In this document: positions 1-5,321 of the stretch, one piece after another
Layout: each line of letters starts with the position of its first letter
Position numbering within the stretch: position 1 is the stretch's first letter
Origin: an uncultured Azospirillum sp.
GTDB taxonomy: Bacteria; Pseudomonadota; Alphaproteobacteria; Azospirillales; Azospirillaceae
DNA: 7,588 nucleotides
Direction of reading: 5' to 3'
NCBI GenBank assembly: GCA_937960755.1
Contig: CALGOL010000388.1
Span: forward strand, 1 to 7,588
Program-made: the position numbers and the translations under genes
The notes under the pieces: generated by a model
Database searches by the model: none
What the model saw: only the letters and a program-made list of their open reading frames with translations
What the model was told of the DNA's origin: nothing

Positions 1-159
1 GCCGGGGGCGGCTGTGGCGCGAATCGTCGTCTCCGCGCCGTAATCGCGCGCCAATGTTTCGACCAGCGCCGACAGCCGGCCGACCTTGCGCCGGCCGGCG
101 GCGGGGTTGTGAATGACGACGAAACGGCGTCGCCCGTCGCCTGAAATCGTTCTGACCAC
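1..159 (-). CDS. Diacylglycerol kinase family lipid kinase (N-terminal part, runs off window)
   Basis: Partial gene read from 159 down to base 1, still open at the edge; 53 codons are visible. The protein starts with a short basic stretch, then a beta strand and the motif FVVIHNPAAGRRK (Asn18-Pro19 to about Lys25 from the GTG start). This is the N-P-x-x-G signature opening the DAGK catalytic domain of soluble lipid kinases (DgkB/YegS-type), which phosphorylate diacylglycerol or related lipids with ATP. The GGDG nucleotide-binding motif would lie outside the window. Start choice: an ATG at 180-178 is in frame, but a GTG at 159-157 is preceded by GGAG at a 5-base spacing, and a TATAAT box at 198-193 would leave the ATG almost leaderless. 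I therefore prefer the GTG. The gene is divergent from the LpxH-like/glycosyltransferase pair, which also suggests lipid metabolism. The family call rests on one motif plus context. Confidence 0.72.
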   Translation of the reverse strand, partial: MVRTISGDGRRRFVVIHNPAAGRRKVGRLSALVETLARDYGAETTIRATAAPG

Positions 160-192
160 TGTCGCTCCGCCCTCTTGCATTTCGATGTTGCA

Positions 193-198
193 ATTATA
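193..198 (-). promoter_or_regulatory. -10 box (TATAAT) for the lipid kinase gene
   Basis: The minus strand carries a perfect TATAAT within the AT-rich divergent gap. Transcription would start near base 186. No good -35 hexamer lies 16-18 bases upstream (the sequence there is about TCTATT), so this would be a weak or activator-dependent promoter. Its position fits a GTG start at 159 with a leader of about 27 bases better than the ATG at 180. Confidence 0.4.
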
Positions 199-291
199 TG
201 TATTTGTAGTGACAAAATAGAGTCTTCGACATTGCCGCTGAATTACAAATAAGTTCGAAATAAAAGTATGACATGGCGATGCTAGAAGCGA

Positions 292-321
292 TTGTCAAGC
301 GGTATGGTTTCGGACTATATC
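292..321 (+). promoter_or_regulatory. Sigma-70-like promoter for the LpxH-like/glycosyltransferase operon
   Basis: TTGTCA at 292-297 is followed, after an 18-base spacer, by TATATC at 316-321. The hexamers match the sigma-70 consensus at 5/6 and 4/6 positions. The predicted start near 328 would give a leader of about 40 bases before the ATG at 369. It sits in the only AT-rich stretch upstream of the operon. The call is by eye; no transcript data. Confidence 0.42.
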
Positions 322-368
322 TTGTTCCGTCTTGATTATTGCAGTGCAGCAGATTGTGGGGGAAGAGG

Positions 369-1154
369 ATGGATTCTGCCGAACGCACGACGCGCCATCG
401 CAGCATCTTCATCTCGGACGTTCATCTTGGCACGCGCGGCTGCAAGGCCGAGTATCTGCTGGAGTTCCTGCGGGAGAACGAATCCGACTATCTTTATCTG
501 GTGGGCGACATCGTCGACGGCTGGCGACTGCGCAAGACGTGGTACTGGCCGCAAGCCCATAACGACGTGGTGCAGAAGATCATGCGCCGCGCTCGCAAAG
601 GGGCGAAAGTCTACTATATCCCCGGCAACCACGACGAAGCGGCGCGCGAATATGTCGGGCTGAAGTTCGGCGGCGTCCAGGTGGTGGAAGAGGCGATCCA
701 CGTCGGGGCCGACGGCCGGCGCTATCTGGTGACCCATGGCGACCGGTTTGACGTGGTGGTGAAATACGCGCGCTGGCTGGCGCTGATCGGCGATCACGCT
801 TACGTCATGCTGCTGAACGTCAACACCGCGTTCAATTGGGCGCGCCGCAGATTGGGCTTTACCTATTGGTCGTTGTCCGCCTATCTGAAGCACAAGGCCA
901 AGACGGCGGTGGAGTTCATCGGCAAGTACGAAAACGCGCTGGCCGAGGAAGCGCACCGGCGCGAAGTCGACGGCGTCATCTGTGGTCATATCCATCACGC
1001 GGAAGTGCGTGAAATAGAAGGCGTGCTCTATTGCAACGACGGCGATTGGGTCGAATCTTGCACCGCTTTGGTGGAGAACGAAAAGGGCGAACTGACGCTC
1101 ATCAACTGGGCGGAGGTCATGGCGCGGCGGGACCAGATCAAGGCGGCCGCGTGA
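369..1154 (+). CDS. LpxH-like UDP-2,3-diacylglucosamine diphosphatase family metallophosphoesterase
   Basis: 261-residue calcineurin-like phosphoesterase of the LpxH/COG2908 type. Such enzymes hydrolyse the pyrophosphate of UDP-2,3-diacylglucosamine in lipid A synthesis at the inner membrane. All metal-site motifs are visible in order: Asp17-Val-His19, Gly46-Asp47-Ile-Val-Asp50, Gly86-Asn87-His88-Asp89, His123-Gly-Asp125, and Gly206-His207-Ile-His209-His210. A C-terminal NDGDWVES stretch is also typical of this subgroup. There is no signal peptide, so it is cytoplasmic or membrane-peripheral. Start: ATG at 369 follows a purine-rich GGGGGAAGAGG. An upstream in-frame TTG at 339 lacks such a site. 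The stop overlaps the next gene's GTG by four bases, implying translational coupling to the glycosyltransferase. Many alphaproteobacteria use LpxI for the lipid A step, so this member may act on another phospholipid or nucleotide-lipid; the exact substrate is not shown by sequence. Confidence 0.88.
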   Translation: MDSAERTTRHRSIFISDVHLGTRGCKAEYLLEFLRENESDYLYLVGDIVDGWRLRKTWYWPQAHNDVVQKIMRRARKGAKVYYIPGNHDEAAREYVGLKFGGVQVVEEAIHVGADGRRYLVTHGDRFDVVVKYARWLALIGDHAYVMLLNVNTAFNWARRRLGFTYWSLSAYLKHKAKTAVEFIGKYENALAEEAHRREVDGVICGHIHHAEVREIEGVLYCNDGDWVESCTALVENEKGELTLINWAEVMARRDQIKAAA

Positions 1155-2149
1155 ACATCCTCATCGTTTCGGACGCTTGGACGCCGCAGATTAACGGCGT
1201 CGTGCGCACCATCGCCACCACCCGCAGCGAACTGGAAAAGATGGGCCACACGGTGGAGGTCATCGGCCCCGACCGCTTCCGCACCTTTCCCATGCCGTCC
1301 TACCCGGAAATCCGGCTGGCGGTGGGGGCGGGGCGACGGCTGGCGCAGATGATCGACGCCATGCGCCCCGACTGCATCCACATCGCCACCGAAGGCCCGC
1401 TGGGTTTCGCCGCGCGGCGCTATTGCCTGAAGCGCGACATTCCGTTCAGCACCGCCTATCACACCCGCTTTCCCGAATACGTCCGCGACCGCGCGCCGAT
1501 TCCGTTGGCGCTGTCTTACGCCGTGGTGCGCCGCTTCCATAAGCCGTCGTCGGCGGTGATGGTGGCGACCCAGTCGATTGAGGACGCGCTGCGCCGCCGC
1601 GGCTTTATTAATCTGCGGCGCTGGACCCGCGGCGTCGACACCGACCTGTTCCGCCCGCGGGACAAGGGGTTCCTTGATCTGCCGCGGCCGATCTGGATGT
1701 GCGTCGGCCGGGTGGCGGTGGAAAAGAACCTGGAGGAGTTTCTCAAGCTCGACCTGCCAGGAACCAAGGTGATCGTCGGCGACGGACCGGCGCGCGAAGA
1801 ATTGCAGCGCAAACACCCTGAAGCGGTTTGGGTCGGGGCGAAGCACGGCGAAGAACTGGCGCAGCATTACGCCGCCGCCGACGTCTTCGTCTTCCCGTCG
1901 CGCAGCGACACTTTCGGGCTGGTGTTGCTGGAGGCTTTGGCGTCCGGCGTGCCGGTGGCGGCTTATCCGGCGCCGGGTCCGCTCGACGTCATCAACGGTT
2001 CCGGCGTCGGGGTCTTGAGCGAGGATTTGCAGGCGGCGGCGCAGCAGGCGTTGGGCATATCGCCGGAAAAATGCCGGGCCTACGCCATGGGCTTTTCCTG
2101 GCGCGCCTCCACTGAACAGTTTCTCGCCAATCTGCGCCCGTTCACCTGA
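1151..2149 (+). CDS. GT4-family glycosyltransferase (GT-B fold, probably glycolipid-forming)
   Basis: 332-residue retaining glycosyltransferase of family GT4. The N-terminal domain opens with MNILIVSDAWTPQINGVVRT, the sugar-acceptor-domain start seen in MgtA/SqdX/PimB-like enzymes, where a Gly-rich loop contacts the donor. The C-terminal nucleotide-sugar domain includes GRVAVEKN and Asp253-Thr-Phe-Gly256 to Glu261, the E-x7-E-type donor motif with Asp in place of the first Glu, common in this subgroup. There is no signal peptide or transmembrane segment, so it likely works at the cytoplasmic membrane face. Start: GTG at 1151 overlaps the upstream TGA (GTGA), and the conserved MNILIVSD begins exactly there; longer upstream readings in this frame only shadow the previous gene. 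Acceptor and sugar are unknown. The coupled LpxH-like gene and the divergent lipid kinase favour a diacylglycerol or lipid acceptor; that is inference. Confidence 0.88.
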   Translation: MNILIVSDAWTPQINGVVRTIATTRSELEKMGHTVEVIGPDRFRTFPMPSYPEIRLAVGAGRRLAQMIDAMRPDCIHIATEGPLGFAARRYCLKRDIPFSTAYHTRFPEYVRDRAPIPLALSYAVVRRFHKPSSAVMVATQSIEDALRRRGFINLRRWTRGVDTDLFRPRDKGFLDLPRPIWMCVGRVAVEKNLEEFLKLDLPGTKVIVGDGPAREELQRKHPEAVWVGAKHGEELAQHYAAADVFVFPSRSDTFGLVLLEALASGVPVAAYPAPGPLDVINGSGVGVLSEDLQAAAQQALGISPEKCRAYAMGFSWRASTEQFLANLRPFT

Positions 2150-2302
2150 CGGACGCGCCGATCGACGCAGTTTTCGCTGCTTCGGTTCGCTTTTTTCTCG
2201 TCGCCGCGGTGAAAGCCGGGGCCGCCTCTTCGTTCACGTTGTTGAAAAGGCGGCTTCCGGCTTGTCACGGGAATGACGATTGTTAGGCGTACGCCGGTCA
2301 GG
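2150..2302. other. Convergent intergenic region with stem-loops (possible bidirectional terminator or repeat)
   Basis: No convincing gene. The main structure is an imperfect hairpin: AAGCCGG (2213-2219) pairs with CCGGCTT (2257-2263) and GCCGCC (2221-2226) with GGCGGC (2249-2254), separated by a small internal loop and closed by a 22-base loop. Immediately after it is a second short inverted repeat, GTCA (2264-2267) and TGAC (2274-2277) around CGGGAA. A run of six T (2191-2196) follows a weak 4-bp stem (GCAG 2167-2170 / CTGC 2177-2180), a poor intrinsic-terminator candidate for the plus-strand operon. The position between convergent transcription units fits termination, but the large hairpin lacks a T-run on either side, so it could equally be a dispersed palindromic repeat. 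Confidence 0.35.
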
Positions 2303-2368
2303 TTACTTCAGACTATTGATCCAGTTGGCGATTTCCGCTACATCCGCCGCCGGGACGTCCGGCGCCGG
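2303..2368 (-). pseudogene. Possible remnant: C-terminal tail of a class I cytochrome c
   Basis: On the minus strand, 21 codons ending at a TAA read as PAPD followed by VPAADVAEIANWINSLK. This is the pattern of the last helix of class I cytochromes c (acidic-hydrophobic helix, then W-I-x-S-L-K at the C-terminus). A TGA lies directly upstream in frame at 2371-2369. I find no CxxCH heme motif in any minus frame in the following few hundred bases, so no intact cytochrome is encoded. The stretch begins exactly at a 12-base repeat shared with the end of the neighbouring 87-codon gene (2419-2430), which could mark a deletion junction. Short length means chance resemblance cannot be excluded. Confidence 0.33.
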
Positions 2369-2430
2369 TCACACGCGGATTAAACCTGCCCGGAGGCTGT
2401 TATCGGTCAGTCGTCGAGGTCCGGCGCCGG
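2357..2430. repeat. Direct repeat of a 12-base palindrome-containing motif
   Basis: GTCCGGCGCCGG occurs at 2357-2368 and again at 2419-2430, 62 bases apart. Each contains the self-complementary core CCGGCGCCGG. One copy encodes PAPD near the end of the 87-residue protein; the other encodes PAPD at the start of the cytochrome-like remnant. In GC-rich DNA such a match can be coincidental. Confidence 0.4.
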
Positions 2431-2670
2431 CTCGCCACCCAGCGCCGGACCAACGGCTAGGCCGACGGCGGCGAAGGCGGCTGGCAATATCGCCAGATCG
2501 CTCGGCGTCATCGGCGTCGCAACCAGGGACAGCAATGTCCCGAGCGAGGCGACGTCGAACGCCAAAACCACGACTTCCAGCAATACGCCAACGCCGGCGC
2601 CGATGGCGGCGCCGACCAGGGAACAGCGCCGCGCGTGGGCGTCATGCTCCCGCAATGCAATGTTTTGCAT
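2407..2670 (-). CDS. Small hydrophobic membrane protein, unrecognised (87 aa)
   Basis: 87 residues. A charged N-terminus with several His/Arg (up to about residue 15) is followed by a long apolar, Gly/Ala/Val/Leu-rich stretch (about residues 17-78) able to form two membrane segments, and a short acidic tail ending PAPDLDD. One cysteine is present (Cys16). Codons are GC-ending like those of the neighbouring genes, supporting real coding, whereas the longer opposite-strand reading here is Arg-rich and shadow-like. ATG at 2670 is preceded by a weak GGA about 7 bases away. It lies 53 bases downstream of the DUF2946-like gene in the same orientation, so it may be the last gene of the copper-related cluster. 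I do not recognise the family and assign no function; it could be spurious. Confidence 0.45.
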   Translation of the reverse strand: MQNIALREHDAHARRCSLVGAAIGAGVGVLLEVVVLAFDVASLGTLLSLVATPMTPSDLAILPAAFAAVGLAVGPALGGEPAPDLDD

Positions 2671-2723
2671 GGGAATTTCCGCTTGTCTCGTTACACGTCT
2701 GGACGAAGAACGGCGTGGGATCG

Positions 2724-3203
2724 TCAGACGGTTGGAGGTCCGCGGGGGGAGGCTGCGCCCGGATCAATCAGGGCGCGCAGGAAAGCGGCGTGCGCCGGGG
2801 GGCGCTGAAGGGTCAATACCTCGACCGGCGGCGGCGGGACGAGGTCCGCCGTAGCGGGGGCGTCGATTCCGGCATGCATCAGCGGCAAGCAGAACACGCA
2901 GATGTTCGCGTGCTGGCCGTTGTCGTCGGTAGAAACCGGGTTGCCGTCTTGATCGACGACGATCAGGCCGCCGGGGGTGCAGATAACGATGCGGTCGCCG
3001 AACAACTGCTGCTCGACCGGCGTCGTCACTTCCTTCGCCGGGGCGGGCATTGCCCCGTTGGCGAAGACCGTCAGCGTCAACAGCGCCAATCCCAGCCACG
3101 CCGCGACCGAGCGACGCCAACGCCATGCCGCCGACATGCGGCGCCAACGCCAAGACGGCGCGGCGCTGCGGACAGGCGCGGAATGGTTATAGGAAATGGA
3201 CAT
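2724..3203 (-). CDS. DUF2946-like secreted or membrane-anchored protein with Cys/His motif
   Basis: 159 residues. A basic leader (residues 1-31) is followed by a hydrophobic segment (about 33-48, VAAWLGLALLTLTVF) that serves as signal peptide or anchor. The exported part has the DUF2946 layout: IVICTPGG (Cys75), then QHANICVFCLPLMHA with His98, Cys102-x-x-Cys105, Met109 and His110, and a Pro-rich C-terminus ending SPRGPPTV. DUF2946 has no established function. Its genes are often found beside TonB-dependent receptors and copper genes, and the Cys/His/Met set could bind copper (inference). The start is uncertain: ATG 3203 has no clear ribosome site, and an internal ATG (Met23, 3137-3135) would give a more canonical signal peptide. 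A 15-base near-repeat (3111-3125 and 3138-3152) encodes WRWRR twice flanking Met23. It lies 90 bases downstream of the MbnH-type gene, possibly in the same transcript or with its own promoter. Confidence 0.72.
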   Translation of the reverse strand: MSISYNHSAPVRSAAPSWRWRRMSAAWRWRRSVAAWLGLALLTLTVFANGAMPAPAKEVTTPVEQQLFGDRIVICTPGGLIVVDQDGNPVSTDDNGQHANICVFCLPLMHAGIDAPATADLVPPPPVEVLTLQRPPAHAAFLRALIDPGAASPRGPPTV

Positions 3204-3235
3204 GACGCACTGACGTTGCCTCTATTGCCGACGCC

Positions 3236-3261
3236 TAATCAAGTTAATTGATCGTAATCAA
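3236..3261. promoter_or_regulatory. Repeat cluster between MbnH-type and DUF2946-like genes (possible operator or promoter)
   Basis: The otherwise GC-rich DNA has an AT-rich patch with TAATCAA at 3236-3242, an inverted TTGAT at 3248-3252, and TAATCAA again at 3255-3261. The two direct copies are 19 bases apart, about two helical turns, and ATCAA/TTGAT form an inverted repeat around GTTAA. On the minus strand the right-hand copy reads TTGATT, like a -35 element for the DUF2946-like gene, though no good -10 follows at standard spacing. This could be a regulator site; no known consensus is recognised. Confidence 0.28.
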
Positions 3262-3293
3262 ATGCCCGTCCGCTGGACAATTCATCGCGCCGG

Positions 3294-4421
3294 TTACTGG
3301 GCCTGTTTCCACGGATCGGCGTAGCGCGGGTCGGTCGGCAGGGTGAGATCGGTCAGCGCTTCCAGGAACGCCAGCAGGTCGCTTTTTTCCCCCGCCGTCA
3401 GGTCGATGCGGGCGATCAGGCCGCTTTTGTGCGGATTGCGCCGGCCGTCGCCTTTCAACGGTCCCGCCTTCACCAGCCGGCCGCCTTGGGAATAAACTTC
3501 GATCACTTCCGCCAGGGTCTTAATCGAGCCGTCGTGCATGTAAGGCGCGGTCAGCGCGACATTGCGCAGCGACGGGGCGCGGAACGCCCCCATGTCCGCC
3601 GGCTTGGCGGTGAATTCGAATAGCCCGCGGTTGGGGAACGGATAGCCGCCGTCGCGGCCGATATTGTAAAGCCCGGTGTTGTGGAACTGGATTTCCGCAT
3701 CCCGCGTGTTGACGTGGATGACTTGGTCGTTGACGTTGAAACTGCCGTGGCAGTGATGACATTCCGCCCGTTCGCCGAAGAACAACGTCATGCCGCGGGT
3801 TTCCGCCTCGCTGAGCGATCCCTTGCCCTGCAAATAGCGGTCGTAGCGGCTGTCGAAGGAGACTGCCGAGCGCTGAAACGCCGCCACCGCCTTGATGGCG
3901 TTGGCCAGACTGATCGGCTCGGCCTCGTCGCCGAAGGCGGCCTTGAACAGCGGCGGATAGAGCGGCTCCGCCTTCAACCGGGCGAGCATTTTCGGCTTAT
4001 TGGCGTCGGTGACGCCCATTTCGACCGGATCGTCGCCGAATAGCGGAACCTCCATTTGCCGTTCCAGCGTGGTCAGCGCCGGATTGGCCCAGGTATAGGT
4101 GGCGTGCCACGCCGCGTTGACGATTGACGGCGAATTGCGGTGGGTCAGCGCCCCGGTCGCGCCGGGGGAAAGCGCCCGGCCGTCGGTGAAGGCGCGGGCC
4201 TGCTCATGGCACGACGCGCAAGCGATGTCGCCTTCCCCCGACAGCCGTTTATCGTAAAACAGGCGGCGGCCCAGGTCGACCTTGGCGGCCGACATCGGGT
4301 TGTCGGTGGGGACCCGCGGCGCCGGGACATAGTCCGGCAAGCGCCACGTCCAGTCGGCGGCGGCGACGGGACCGGTCAGAACCAGCCCCGCCGCCAGCAA
4401 CAGCATGCGCGCCGCCCGCAT
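3294..4421 (-). CDS. MbnH-type di-heme enzyme (bacterial CcP/MauG superfamily)
   Basis: 375 residues with a signal peptide (hydrophobic 6-20, cleavage near AAA-DW at 22-23), so periplasmic. Two c-type heme sites are present: Cys68-Ala-Ser-Cys71-His72 and Cys221-His-His-Cys224-His225. Also visible are FRAPSLRNVALTAPYMHDG (His296) and Tyr310 in VIEVYSQGG. Tyr310 sits 14 residues after the HDG histidine, where MauG-type enzymes have a Tyr ligand and classical peroxidases a Met (my alignment by eye). Trp111 in YTWANPALTTLERQ fits the inter-heme Trp. In the methanobactin system MbnH oxidises a Trp of MbnP to kynurenine through a bis-Fe(IV) state. The gene starts 3 bases after the MbnP-type stop, the defining pairing for this subfamily and the main reason to prefer MbnH over a plain cytochrome c peroxidase. 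The upstream SD is weak, which suggests translational coupling. Confidence 0.88.
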   Translation of the reverse strand: MRAARMLLLAAGLVLTGPVAAADWTWRLPDYVPAPRVPTDNPMSAAKVDLGRRLFYDKRLSGEGDIACASCHEQARAFTDGRALSPGATGALTHRNSPSIVNAAWHATYTWANPALTTLERQMEVPLFGDDPVEMGVTDANKPKMLARLKAEPLYPPLFKAAFGDEAEPISLANAIKAVAAFQRSAVSFDSRYDRYLQGKGSLSEAETRGMTLFFGERAECHHCHGSFNVNDQVIHVNTRDAEIQFHNTGLYNIGRDGGYPFPNRGLFEFTAKPADMGAFRAPSLRNVALTAPYMHDGSIKTLAEVIEVYSQGGRLVKAGPLKGDGRRNPHKSGLIARIDLTAGEKSDLLAFLEALTDLTLPTDPRYADPWKQAQ

Positions 4422-4424
4422 GGC

Positions 4425-5297
4425 TTACGGCTTCTTCACGGCGGTGAAAGCCGGCGACTTGCCCGGCTCCACCGGCAGGCCGGTTTCCAACGACAGGCCC
4501 AACCGGCCGAACACCGGCGGGCAATCGGCGTCGGTCGGCCCGCTCATGCAGCCCACCGCGGCGCCCTGGTCCTTGGCGATGTTGGACGCGGCGAACAGCG
4601 AGGCCAGATCCAGCCGCACCGCCTGGGTCGCCGGGTCGAAAGCCGGGAAGGCGACGGGAACGCGGTTAGAGCGCTTGCACAACGCGGTTTCGCCCTTGGC
4701 CGGATTGCCGGCGCATTCGGTGGAGCCCAAATGCAGGAACCACGTCGGGGCCTTTGTCCCATCGGGCTTGCGCACGCCGCCCTTGGGATCGACCTCGATC
4801 TTGGTGAACTTGCGGCCGGTTTGCCAGCTCCAATTCATCGCCGCGCTGTCGAGGGGGGCGCCGGCCTTTTCCACCGAGCTGTGGTTTTGCGCCGGCGGCA
4901 CGCCGACCGTGAAGGACGCGCCGACGTATTTGCCGGGCGGAACCATGCCGACGACGGCGGTGTTCAGGGCCGGCGTGCCGACGCAACCGCCGCTGGCGTC
5001 TTCAAAGTCCAGCAGCGCGGTCGGGCCGTTCTGCCATTGGTTTTGCGTCAGTTTGACCGGGGTCGCCTTGCCGGCGGCGTCCAGCAACGCGACGTCCTGC
5101 ACGTAGAAGCGGGCGTCGTGCAGCTTGGCCGCGGTCTTGGCGGTCCCCAGCGGTCCCAGCGGTTTGCCGCAGACCGCCGGGCGCCCGGCCGAGGTCAACT
5201 CGAACGACAGGGCGACCGGCTGGGTGGCGTCGTCCGCCGGAACGGTGGAGCAGGCGGCGAGGCCGGCGGCGGCGAGCAGGAGAATCGGAGCGCGCAT
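4425..5297 (-). CDS. MbnP-type copper-binding lipoprotein (four-Cys, WxW family)
   Basis: 290 residues. A short signal with lipobox LAAC (Cys16, Ser at +2) predicts a lipoprotein, likely sent to the outer membrane. Family marks: Trp156-Ser-Trp158 in MNWSWQTGRKF, HLGSTEC (His189, Cys195), then Cys207, Cys250 and Cys259, the C-terminal four-cysteine set. FYVQDVALLDAAG (64-76) is also typical of the family. Two more cysteines, Cys43 and Cys105, could form another disulfide. Trp candidates for kynurenine conversion by the partner enzyme are 88, 156, 158 and 186. In characterised MbnP, copper is bound only after a Trp is oxidised by MbnH. The ATG at 5297 has a good AGAGGA about 6 bases upstream and lies 24 bases after the receptor stop; the MbnH-type gene follows after 3 bases. 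Copper binding by this member is inferred from family and pairing. Confidence 0.88.
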   Translation of the reverse strand: MRAPILLLAAAGLAACSTVPADDATQPVALSFELTSAGRPAVCGKPLGPLGTAKTAAKLHDARFYVQDVALLDAAGKATPVKLTQNQWQNGPTALLDFEDASGGCVGTPALNTAVVGMVPPGKYVGASFTVGVPPAQNHSSVEKAGAPLDSAAMNWSWQTGRKFTKIEVDPKGGVRKPDGTKAPTWFLHLGSTECAGNPAKGETALCKRSNRVPVAFPAFDPATQAVRLDLASLFAASNIAKDQGAAVGCMSGPTDADCPPVFGRLGLSLETGLPVEPGKSPAFTAVKKP

Positions 5298-5321
5298 GGT
5301 GTTGTCCTCTTTGGCTTATTG

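Noticed and set aside
194..412. 72-codon minus-strand frame across the divergent gap
   Set aside because: Overlaps the promoter region and the start of the LpxH-like gene; no motif or ribosome site.
336..998. Minus-strand open frame of 220 codons opposite the LpxH-like gene
   Set aside because: Antisense shadow; the plus strand holds every metallophosphoesterase motif in order.
2280..3251. Plus-strand open frame of 323 codons across the DUF2946-like and 87-residue genes
   Set aside because: Very Arg-rich, no recognisable domain; the opposite strand shows a signal peptide and DUF2946-like Cys motif.
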